Assembly: GCA_002388005.1 (NCBI GenBank)
Contig: DGLO01000084.1
Coordinates: forward strand, 10,406 to 16,563
Reading direction: 5' to 3'
DNA: 6,158 bases
Source: Candidatus Neomicrothrix sp. UBA4542
GTDB taxonomy: Bacteria > Actinomycetota > Acidimicrobiia > Acidimicrobiales > Poriferisodalaceae
Position 1 is the stretch's first letter; each line of letters opens with the position of its first letter. Position numbers and translations under genes: made by a program. The notes under the pieces are model-generated. The model was given only the letters and a program-made list of their open reading frames with translations. It had not been told where the DNA came from and ran no database searches. This document shows, in pieces, positions 1 to 5,280 of this stretch.

Positions 1-1935
1 GATTGGATGGAACAAGAACAAGAGCGCGGTATCACGATCACCTCTGCAGCCACCACCTGCCTGTGGAACGACCACGTCATCAACATCATTGACACCCCCG
101 GACACGTTGACTTCACCGTCGAAGTTGAACGATCACTCAGAGTTCTTGACGGCGCTGTTGCTGTCTTTGACGGAGTCGCGGGTGTCGAACCTCAGACGGA
201 AACCGTTTGGCGACAGGCCGACAAATACCGCGTCCCTCGGATGTGTTTCATTAACAAACTGGATCGAACCGGCGCGTCTTTCTACGACTCGCTGGCCAGC
301 ATTGTTGATCGTCTTGAAGCAAACGTCGCGGTATTGCAACTTCCAATAGGGAACGAAGCTGACTTCATAGGTGTTGTTGACCTCGTTGCCATGAAAGCAA
401 TCGTCTGGCAGGGAGAGGATCTGGGCGCGAGTTACGAAACCATTGACATTCCGGCGGACATGCAAAGCGAAGCAGAGAAATACCGCGGAAAGCTTCTCGA
501 AGTGCTCGCCGACGTCGACGAAGAAATCATGATGGCTTACCTCGAAGGGGAGGACGTTGACGAAGAGACAATGCGCAACGCCATCCGACAAGGCACCATC
601 GCCAACGACATCGTGCCGGTGCTCACAGGTACGGCGTTCAAGAACAAGGGTGTCCAACCGCTCCTTGATGCAGTGACGCTGTACCTGCCGTCACCTTTAG
701 ACATCCCCGCGATCGGTGGTACCGCACTGAACGGTGAAGAAGACCTAGAACGTCACCCCGACGCCGCCGAACCATTCTCAGCGCTGGCATTCAAAATCAT
801 GACCGACCCGCACGTAGGCAAGCTTGTCTATTTCAGGGTCTACAGCGGCAGCCTCGAAAAGGGTGGACAGGTCCTTAACACCACCACCGGCAACAAAGAA
901 CGCATCGGCCGGATTCTGCAGATGCACGCCAACAATCGAGAAGATCGCGACGACATCCAAGCCGGCGACATCGTTGCTGGAATCGGACTCAAGAATACGC
1001 GGACGGGTGACACCCTTTGTGATCCCGGCAGCCCCATCGTCTTAGAACAACTCGTTTTCCCCGAACCGGTGGTGCATGTTGCCGTAGAACCCCGATCCAA
1101 AGGCGATCAGGACAAATTAAGTAAAGCCCTAACAGCACTGTCCGAAGAGGATCCGACTTTCCGAGTTAAAAGTGACGAAGAAACAGGCCAGACCGTTATC
1201 TCAGGGATGGGTGAGCTACACCTTGAAGTGCTTGTTGACCGCATGCTTCGAGAGTTCCGTGTTGACGCCACCATCGGCAAGCCTCAGGTCGCCTACCGCG
1301 AAACCATCACCAAAGCAGTAAACAAGTTCGAGTATCGCCACATTAAGCAGAGCGGTGGGTCGGGACAATACGCCGTTGTTGTCATCAATCTTGAGCCCAG
1401 CGACGCTGGCGAGGGCTACGTGTTCGATGATTCGATAAAGGGTGGTGTCATCCCGCGCGAATACATCAGTTCAGTGAACGCTGGTCTACAGTCCTCGATG
1501 GACAACGGACCTCTCGCCGGTTTCCCCATGGTCGATGTGAAGGTCGAATTGATCGACGGGTCGACCCACGACGTCGACTCATCAGAGATGGCTTTCAAGA
1601 TCGCGGGCACTATGGCTATGCGAGAAGCAGCGCGAGCCGCAGGCCCAGTACTTCTCGAGCCGATCATGTCTGTCGAGGTTGTCACCCCAGAGAATTACAT
1701 GGGTGATGTGATTGGTGACCTTAACGCCCGACGTGGCCGAGTTGGGCAGATGGAAAGTCGCGGTGCATCCCAAGTGATCGATGCTCATGTGCCGCTATCC
1801 GAAATGTTCGGATACGCTAACGACCTGCGTTCGCGTACTCAGGGTCGGGCTACCTACTCAATGCAGTTCGAGAACTATCAACAAGTCCCACCCAGCATCG
1901 CCGAAGACATCGTAAAGCGAATCCGCGGCGAGTAA
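1..1935 (+). CDS. fusA: Elongation factor G, 5'-truncated by the window edge
   Basis: EF-G is the cytoplasmic GTPase that drives tRNA-mRNA translocation and, with RRF, ribosome recycling. The reading frame is open from base 1 (D-W-M-E-Q...), so the Met at base 7 is internal. Compared with E. coli EF-G about 50 N-terminal residues are missing, including the P-loop. Visible in fragment numbering: switch I RGITIT (9-14), G3 DTPGH (31-35), G4 NKLD (85-88), and a G5-like GTAFKNKG where E. coli has GSAF. Domain II (DPHVGKLVYFRVYSG), domain III (SGMGELHLEVLVDR), domain IV and domain V (SVEVVTPENYMGDVIGDLNARRG) follow. The domain IV tip histidine is kept (H523, in THDVDSSE). The fragment of 644 residues plus about 50 fits the family length of about 700. 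Codons favour C-ending forms and CTC/CTT/CTG for Leu, unlike tuf next door. It belongs to the str operon; rpsL and rpsG would be expected upstream. The stop is TAA at 1933-1935. Confidence 0.98.
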   Translation, partial: DWMEQEQERGITITSAATTCLWNDHVINIIDTPGHVDFTVEVERSLRVLDGAVAVFDGVAGVEPQTETVWRQADKYRVPRMCFINKLDRTGASFYDSLASIVDRLEANVAVLQLPIGNEADFIGVVDLVAMKAIVWQGEDLGASYETIDIPADMQSEAEKYRGKLLEVLADVDEEIMMAYLEGEDVDEETMRNAIRQGTIANDIVPVLTGTAFKNKGVQPLLDAVTLYLPSPLDIPAIGGTALNGEEDLERHPDAAEPFSALAFKIMTDPHVGKLVYFRVYSGSLEKGGQVLNTTTGNKERIGRILQMHANNREDRDDIQAGDIVAGIGLKNTRTGDTLCDPGSPIVLEQLVFPEPVVHVAVEPRSKGDQDKLSKALTALSEEDPTFRVKSDEETGQTVISGMGELHLEVLVDRMLREFRVDATIGKPQVAYRETITKAVNKFEYRHIKQSGGSGQYAVVVINLEPSDAGEGYVFDDSIKGGVIPREYISSVNAGLQSSMDNGPLAGFPMVDVKVELIDGSTHDVDSSEMAFKIAGTMAMREAARAAGPVLLEPIMSVEVVTPENYMGDVIGDLNARRGRVGQMESRGASQVIDAHVPLSEMFGYANDLRSRTQGRATYSMQFENYQQVPPSIAEDIVKRIRGE

Positions 1936-2003
1936 CCACCAAGATCAATTTTTCAAGAAATCCAGCTAGACCCTTAACAAGAAAAGACACCGGAGAGAGA
2001 ATA
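1936..2003 (+). promoter_or_regulatory. fusA-tuf spacer with tuf ribosome binding site
   Basis: This 68-nt spacer is A-rich. The purine run CGGAGAGAGA at 1991-2000 contains GGAG (1992-1995), 8 nt before the tuf ATG, a good Shine-Dalgarno that fixes the tuf start. I see no convincing -35/-10 pair and no hairpin followed by a T-run; the short T-run near 1949 is not preceded by a stem. Read-through from fusA into tuf is therefore the simplest reading. Confidence 0.7.
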
Positions 2004-3188
2004 ATGTCCAAGGAGAAATTTGAGCGGACGAAGCCCCATGTGAATGTGGGAACGATGGGTCATATTGACCATGGGAAGACCACGTTGACGGCTGCTATTA
2101 CGCATGTGTTGGCTGAGGCTTCGGGTGGCGTTGCGACGGCGTTCGAGGAGATTGATAAGGCGCCTGAGGAACGGGAGCGTGGTATCACGATTTCGATTTC
2201 TCATGTCGAGTATGAGACAGCGAATCGTCATTACGCACATGTTGATATGCCAGGTCACGCTGACTACATCAAGAACATGATTACCGGTGCCGCTCAGGTA
2301 GATGGTGCGATTCTTGTGGTGTCGGCTGCTGATGGTCCGATGCCACAAACCCGTGAGCATGTGTTGTTGGCTCGCCAGGTTGGTGTTCCTTACATTGTGG
2401 TGGCGTTGAACAAGGTTGACTTGGTTGATGATGAGGAACTGTTGGAGTTAGTGGAACTCGAGGTTCGAGAATTACTCAACGAGTATGAGTTCCCGGGTGA
2501 CGATGTTCCGGTTATTCAGGTTTCTGCGTTAGGTGCGTTGGAAGGCGCTGATGGAGCTGCGGACCAGGTTGCGGAACTGATGGCAGCTGTTGATGAGGCA
2601 ATTCCTGAGCCTGATCGAGATACTGACAAGCCGTTCCTGATGCCAGTTGAAGACGTTTTCTCTATTACGGGTCGAGGCACAGTGGTGACGGGCAAGATCG
2701 AGGCTGGTGTGGTGAACACCGGTGAAGAAATCGAGATTGTTGGTATTCGCGACACTCAAACAACCACGGTTACTGGTGTGGAGATGTTCCGCAAGATCCT
2801 TGATGAGGGTCAAGCTGGTGACAACGTCGGGTTGCTTTTGCGTGGCATTGACAAAGAAGAAGTGGAGCGCGGCCAAGTGTGTTGCGCGAAAGGGTCTATT
2901 ACCCCTCATACCAGGTTCGAAGCACAGGTGTATGTCTTGACCAAGGAAGAAGGTGGCCGTCACAAGCCGTTCTTTTCGAACTATCGTCCTCAGTTCTTTT
3001 TCCGGACGACAGATATCACGGGCATGGTCGAGTTGCCCTCAGGCACGGAGATGTGTATGCCGGGCGACAACACTGACATGACGGTCGAGTTGATCAACCC
3101 GATCGCTATGGACGAAGGTGTGCGATTCGCGATTCGTGAAGGTGGCCGCACCGTGGGTGCGGGGCGAGTCACGAAAATCCTCGCATAA
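2004..3188 (+). CDS. tuf: Elongation factor Tu
   Basis: EF-Tu is the GTPase that carries aminoacyl-tRNA to the ribosomal A site in the cytoplasm. At 394 residues it is full length. The G domain shows GHIDHGKT (19-26), switch I RGITI (59-63), DMPGH (81-85), NKVD (136-139) and SAL (174-176); the catalytic His85 is present. Domain II begins near RGTVVTGKIEAG, and domain III contains HKPFFSNYRPQFFFRTTD and ends with EGGRTVGAGRVTKIL. Unusual residues: Met82 where Cys or Ala is usual in D-x-PGH, a Cys-Cys pair at 293-294 with Lys296 replacing the usual Pro, and Cys351 in EMCMPGDN where Val is usual. Codon use differs sharply from fusA: 13 of 25 Leu codons are TTG and 9 of 11 His codons are CAT. The start is supported by GGAG 8 nt upstream. 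It sits between fusA and rpsJ as in str-S10 clusters. All core motifs are intact, so it is expected to be functional. A second tuf copy elsewhere cannot be excluded. Confidence 0.98.
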   Translation: MSKEKFERTKPHVNVGTMGHIDHGKTTLTAAITHVLAEASGGVATAFEEIDKAPEERERGITISISHVEYETANRHYAHVDMPGHADYIKNMITGAAQVDGAILVVSAADGPMPQTREHVLLARQVGVPYIVVALNKVDLVDDEELLELVELEVRELLNEYEFPGDDVPVIQVSALGALEGADGAADQVAELMAAVDEAIPEPDRDTDKPFLMPVEDVFSITGRGTVVTGKIEAGVVNTGEEIEIVGIRDTQTTTVTGVEMFRKILDEGQAGDNVGLLLRGIDKEEVERGQVCCAKGSITPHTRFEAQVYVLTKEEGGRHKPFFSNYRPQFFFRTTDITGMVELPSGTEMCMPGDNTDMTVELINPIAMDEGVRFAIREGGRTVGAGRVTKILA

Positions 3189-3193
3189 ACACC

Positions 3194-3514
3194 ATGGCTG
3201 CTTCACAAAAGATTCGCATCCGCCTCAAGGCATACGACCACGACATTGTGGATCAGAGCACTCAAAAAATTGTTGAAACGGTTCTGCGCACCCAAGCAAC
3301 TATCAAAGGACCTGTTCCGTTACCGACAGAAAAGCACCGGTACACAGTGGTGCGCTCGCCGCACAAAGACAAAGACTCCCGAGAGCACTTCGAAATGCGA
3401 ATACATAAGAGGCTCATCGATATAGTCGAACCTTCACCTAAGACCGTCGATTCGTTGCAACGACTTGAATTACCAGCCGGCGTCGACATTGAAATTAAAA
3501 TTCAACAGAATTAA
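3194..3514 (+). CDS. rpsJ: 30S ribosomal protein S10
   Basis: S10 is a small-subunit head protein that also acts in transcription antitermination (as NusE, with NusB) and as the NusG contact that links ribosome and RNA polymerase. The 106 residues match the usual length. The core is textbook: KIRIRLKAYDHDIVDQS near the N-terminus, GPVPLPTEKHRYTVVRSPHKDKDSREHFEMR (about residues 39-69, the extended loop and flanking strands), HKRLIDIV (71-78), then a PAGVDIEIK ending. The start ATG lies just 5 nt after the tuf stop. No Shine-Dalgarno is visible within 15 nt; the nearest purine-rich run, GGGGCGAG at 3161-3168, is about 25 nt away inside tuf. Translation is therefore probably coupled to tuf termination (inference). 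It would normally head the S10 operon, but here it forms the tail of the fusA-tuf block and is separated from rplC by a structured 221-nt gap. Confidence 0.97.
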   Translation: MAASQKIRIRLKAYDHDIVDQSTQKIVETVLRTQATIKGPVPLPTEKHRYTVVRSPHKDKDSREHFEMRIHKRLIDIVEPSPKTVDSLQRLELPAGVDIEIKIQQN

Positions 3515-3522
3515 ATCCGAAC

Positions 3523-3551
3523 GGCTCCAGGGTGGTGATTAGTCCGGAGCC
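3523..3551 (+). other. Inverted repeat hairpin just after rpsJ
   Basis: GGCTCC at 3523-3528 pairs perfectly with GGAGCC at 3546-3551. Skipping A3529, GG at 3530-3531 can add two pairs with CC at 3544-3545, leaving a loop of about 12 nt. It starts 8 nt after the rpsJ stop. The following bases are C-rich rather than T-rich, so it looks like a 3'-end or regulatory structure rather than a Rho-independent terminator. Confidence 0.5.
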
Positions 3552-3598
3552 CCGCTATCGTCTATACCCCGTGTGTCCGATACATCTGGATGCACAAA

Positions 3599-3640
3599 CC
3601 GACGTCCGGCAAGGCCGGCCCTAGGGCTGGAACCGGTCGG
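3599..3640 (+). other. Nested inverted repeats in the rplC leader
   Basis: CCGAC at 3599-3603 pairs with GTCGG at 3636-3640. Inside, two competing hairpins are possible: CCGGC (3606-3610) with GCCGG (3614-3618) around an AAG loop, or CCGGCC (3615-3620) with GGCTGG (3625-3630, one G-U pair) around a CTAG loop. These share bases 3615-3618, so only one can form at a time. Assignment is from base complementarity alone. Confidence 0.4.
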
Positions 3641-3655
3641 CACAACCTAATCTTT

Positions 3656-3683
3656 CGCTCCGCCGGCTTTGCCGAGCGGAGCG
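3656..3683 (+). other. Strong 12-bp hairpin with TTT loop
   Basis: CGCTCCGC (3656-3663) pairs fully with GCGGAGCG (3676-3683). The helix continues as CGGC (3664-3667) with GCCG (3671-3674), interrupted by one bulged A at 3675 and closed by a TTT loop (3668-3670). This is the most stable-looking element in the window and lies about 50 nt before the rplC start. The next bases, TTCGCGTGAACG, contain no T-run and form their own 5-bp stem: CGTTC (3682-3686) with GAACG (3691-3695), loop GCGT. That stem overlaps the big hairpin by two bases. Confidence 0.65.
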
Positions 3684-3719
3684 TTCGCGTGAACGGCGGC
3701 CGAGCAGCTCCGTTTGGAA

Positions 3720-3726
3720 GAGGAAG
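3720..3726 (+). promoter_or_regulatory. rplC Shine-Dalgarno
   Basis: GAGGAAG, with AGGA at 3721-3724, lies 11 nt before the ATG at 3736 in a purine-rich run (GGAAGAGGAAG, 3716-3726). It supports the chosen rplC start. It is directly downstream of GCTCCG (3707-3712), which can pair with CGGAGC at 3677-3682, so a structural switch could alter its accessibility (inference). Confidence 0.7.
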
Positions 3727-3735
3727 ACATCCGAC

Positions 3736-4371
3736 ATGGCGAATAAGGCGATAGTCGCCACAAAAGTCGGTATGACCCAACTCTGGGACGATGACAACCA
3801 AGTTGTTCCGGTCACCATGTTGCAAGTGGCGCCGTGTCGTGTCGTTCAAGTCAAAACTGATGAACGAGATGGCTACACCGCGGTCCAAGTTACCTTCGGT
3901 GAGCGCGATGCAAGAAAGCTAAGCAAACCCGAGGCCGGACATTTTGACTCGGCTGGCATTGAACCAGGTCAACGACTAGTCGAATTGCGGCTCGATGACG
4001 TCAGTGAAATCGAAGTGGGACAAGAACTTGCAGCGGATGTCCTTGAAGCTGGGGAAAGAGTCGATGTCACCGCAGTATCGAAGGGCAAGGGGTTTGCGGG
4101 CGTAATGAAACGCCACAATTTCGCGGGCCAAGGCGCCAGCCATGGTGTCCACCGAGCCCACCGAGTCCCCGGGGCTATTGGCGCCTGCGCTACACCGTCA
4201 CGCGTGTTCAAAGGCACACGTATGCCGGGTCGCATGGGAGCGGAGAAAGTCACCACCCTGAACCTCACCGTGGTGGAAGCAGATGCTGAACGAGAACTCC
4301 TGCTTGTTCGCGGTTCGGTACCCGGCCCTAAAGGAGGCGTCGTTGTAGTCCGCGACGCTGTAAAGGGCTGA
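3736..4371 (+). CDS. rplC: 50S ribosomal protein L3
   Basis: L3 is an early-assembly large-subunit protein whose extended loop reaches the peptidyl-transferase centre. The 211 residues agree with the bacterial family. The N-terminus reads KAIVATKVGMTQLW, the usual opening strand. The central loop carries SKGKGFAGVMKRHNF (ending near residue 129), then GASHGVHRAHRVPGAIGACATPSRVFKGTRMPGRMG, with GACATPS at 149-155, in the form typical of actinobacteria. The C-terminal barrel ends VPGPKGGVVVVRDAVKG. It is the first gene after the structured spacer and has its own Shine-Dalgarno, so initiation here is independent of rpsJ. rplD follows after only 2 nt. The run AAAGGAGG at 4330-4337 is coding (PKGG) and too far from the rplD start to serve it. 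Codon use resembles fusA rather than tuf. Confidence 0.97.
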   Translation: MANKAIVATKVGMTQLWDDDNQVVPVTMLQVAPCRVVQVKTDERDGYTAVQVTFGERDARKLSKPEAGHFDSAGIEPGQRLVELRLDDVSEIEVGQELAADVLEAGERVDVTAVSKGKGFAGVMKRHNFAGQGASHGVHRAHRVPGAIGACATPSRVFKGTRMPGRMGAEKVTTLNLTVVEADAERELLLVRGSVPGPKGGVVVVRDAVKG

Positions 4372-4373
4372 AT

Positions 4374-4991
4374 ATGGCAACCACTCTTGATCTTCGGGCA
4401 CAAGACGGCAGCAGTGCCGGGACGGTCACTCTGGATGACGCGATCTTTGGAATTGAACCGAACATGGCCGTCTTGCACCAGGTGGTCAACGCCCAGCTAG
4501 CGGCGCGACGAAGCGGAAGCGCAAATACAAAAACACGAGCAGAGGTCCAGGGCGGCGGAGCGAAGCCCTACCGACAAAAGGGCACCGGCAGAGCTCGTCA
4601 AGGATCGATTCGAGCCCCCCAGTTCACCGGTGGCGGAATTGTGCACGGACCCAAACCGCGTAGCTATCGCCAAAAAGTAAATAAGAAAATGACTCGACTG
4701 GCGTTACGCTCAGCGCTAAGCGATCGTGCCCAAAGCGAACGCGTAGTTGTAGTCGACGCATGGCGGTTCGACTCTCCCCGAACCAAAGACGCAATATCTG
4801 CGTTACAAAGCCTGGGACTCGGCGGCAAAGTAATGATGGTGATAGCTGAGAATGACGACACAGCAGCGAGAAGTTTTCGGAACCTGCCATCTGTCCATCT
4901 AGTTAAGGCCCATGAATTAAACGCTTACGACGTATTGTGCTCGGATTGGCTTGTCTTCACTAGTGAGACACTCCCGGGGGCCGACTCATGA
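4374..4991 (+). CDS. rplD: 50S ribosomal protein L4
   Basis: L4 is a large-subunit protein whose long loop lines the peptide exit tunnel, where changes can give macrolide resistance. In E. coli it also represses the S10 operon through a leader RNA. The 205 residues are of normal length. The N-terminal domain is followed by the tunnel loop, recognisable as GGGAKPYRQKGTGRARQGS (about 60-78) and then FTGGGIVHGPKPRSY. The Rossmann-like C-terminal part includes KMTRLALRSALSDR, VVVVDAW and VMMVIAENDD. The start is 2 nt after the rplC stop, with AAAGGG (4362-4367) 6 nt before the ATG. The stop TGA overlaps the rplW ATG by sharing ATGA at 4988-4991. If the spacer before rplC is an autoregulatory leader, L4 is the obvious candidate ligand by analogy; the sequence alone does not prove it. 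Confidence 0.96.
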   Translation: MATTLDLRAQDGSSAGTVTLDDAIFGIEPNMAVLHQVVNAQLAARRSGSANTKTRAEVQGGGAKPYRQKGTGRARQGSIRAPQFTGGGIVHGPKPRSYRQKVNKKMTRLALRSALSDRAQSERVVVVDAWRFDSPRTKDAISALQSLGLGGKVMMVIAENDDTAARSFRNLPSVHLVKAHELNAYDVLCSDWLVFTSETLPGADS

Positions 4992-5278
4992 AGGACCCAC
5001 GCGACATCGTCATTGCCCCCGTGATCTCCGAAAAGTCTTACGACCAGCTTGAGCAGAACGTCTACGTGTTCAACGTACACACCTCTGCCTCGAAACCCGA
5101 AATTCGCCGAGCCGTTGAATCGATCTTCGATGTGACGGTCAAGAAAGTCAACACGCTCAACCGCAAAGGCAAAGTCCGTCGCAACCGACGAAGCAACACC
5201 GTCGGAAAGCGCGCAGACACCAAGCGGGCCATTGTCACCCTCACCGAGGGCGACTCAATCAAGATCTTCGAGACATAG
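4988..5278 (+). CDS. rplW: 50S ribosomal protein L23
   Basis: L23 sits at the exit of the peptide tunnel and is the docking site for trigger factor and a contact for SRP. The 96 residues fit the family. The N-terminal IAPVISEKSYDQLEQNVYVFNVH and the following KPEIRRAVESIFDVTVKKVNTLNRKGK stretch are diagnostic. The basic loop RRNRRSNTVGKRADTKRAIVTL and a short terminal strand close the fold; this form, with NRR after the RKGK, looks actinobacterial. Translation begins inside the rplD stop (ATGA, 4-nt overlap), so coupling with rplD is likely. A weak GGGGG at 4976-4980 lies 7 nt upstream. rplB follows 2 nt after the TAG stop. Confidence 0.96.
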   Translation: MKDPRDIVIAPVISEKSYDQLEQNVYVFNVHTSASKPEIRRAVESIFDVTVKKVNTLNRKGKVRRNRRSNTVGKRADTKRAIVTLTEGDSIKIFET

Positions 5279-5280
5279 TC

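Larger units (their letters stand above)
3515..3735 (+). promoter_or_regulatory. Candidate structured leader upstream of rplC
   Basis: This is the only long gap in the window: 221 nt between the rpsJ stop and the rplC start. It carries several inverted repeats, listed separately: a stem at 3523-3551, a nested structure at 3599-3640, a strong hairpin at 3656-3683 and a small one at 3682-3695, followed by the rplC Shine-Dalgarno. The motif GCTCC occurs three times (3524, 3657, 3707) and its partner GGAGC twice (3546, 3678), so alternative pairings are possible. Known biology: S10-operon leaders in E. coli and Firmicutes bind L4 for feedback, but sit before rpsJ. Inference: this could be an equivalent r-protein-responsive leader, an mRNA processing region, or hold an internal promoter. 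TAATCT at 3648-3653 fits an actinobacterial -10 (TAnnnT) but has no good -35. No stem is followed by a T-run, so a classical intrinsic terminator is not supported. Confidence 0.5.

Noticed and set aside
7..9. ATG at base 7 as the fusA start
   Set aside because: The frame is open upstream from base 1, and DWMEQEQERGITIT is an internal EF-G motif about 50 residues into the protein. The gene is simply cut by the window edge.
133..657. Long antisense open frame (174 codons) opposite fusA, and similar ones opposite tuf (1974-2360), rplC/rplD (3969-4478) and rplB (5568-6083)
   Set aside because: Each lies wholly or mainly opposite a clearly conserved gene, has no recognisable domain or ribosome binding site, and fits the expected shadow of biased codon use.
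3523..3551. Rho-independent terminator after rpsJ
   Set aside because: The stem is present but is followed by C-rich sequence with no T-run on the + strand. The stronger 3656-3683 hairpin also lacks a T-run on either strand.
3539..3568. Promoter with TTAGTC and TATACC-like boxes in the spacer
   Set aside because: The boxes match the consensus poorly and overlap the first hairpin. TAATCT at 3648 is an equally weak -10. Neither can be called without start-site data.
3615..3630. Near-palindrome around CCCTAGGG as an operator site
   Set aside because: It can equally be one arm of the RNA structure at 3599-3640, occurs once, and has no second copy or promoter to act on.
3590..3754. 54-codon open frame from ATG at 3590 through the rpsJ-rplC spacer into rplC
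   Set aside because: It has no Shine-Dalgarno, reads as a low-complexity Gly/Arg-rich peptide explained by the GC-rich hairpins, overlaps the rplC start by 19 nt and matches no family I recognise.
4330..4337. Consensus-like AAAGGAGG inside rplC
   Set aside because: It encodes a conserved Pro-Lys-Gly-Gly segment and is 36 nt from the rplD ATG with no suitable start codon at normal spacing, so it is probably coincidental.
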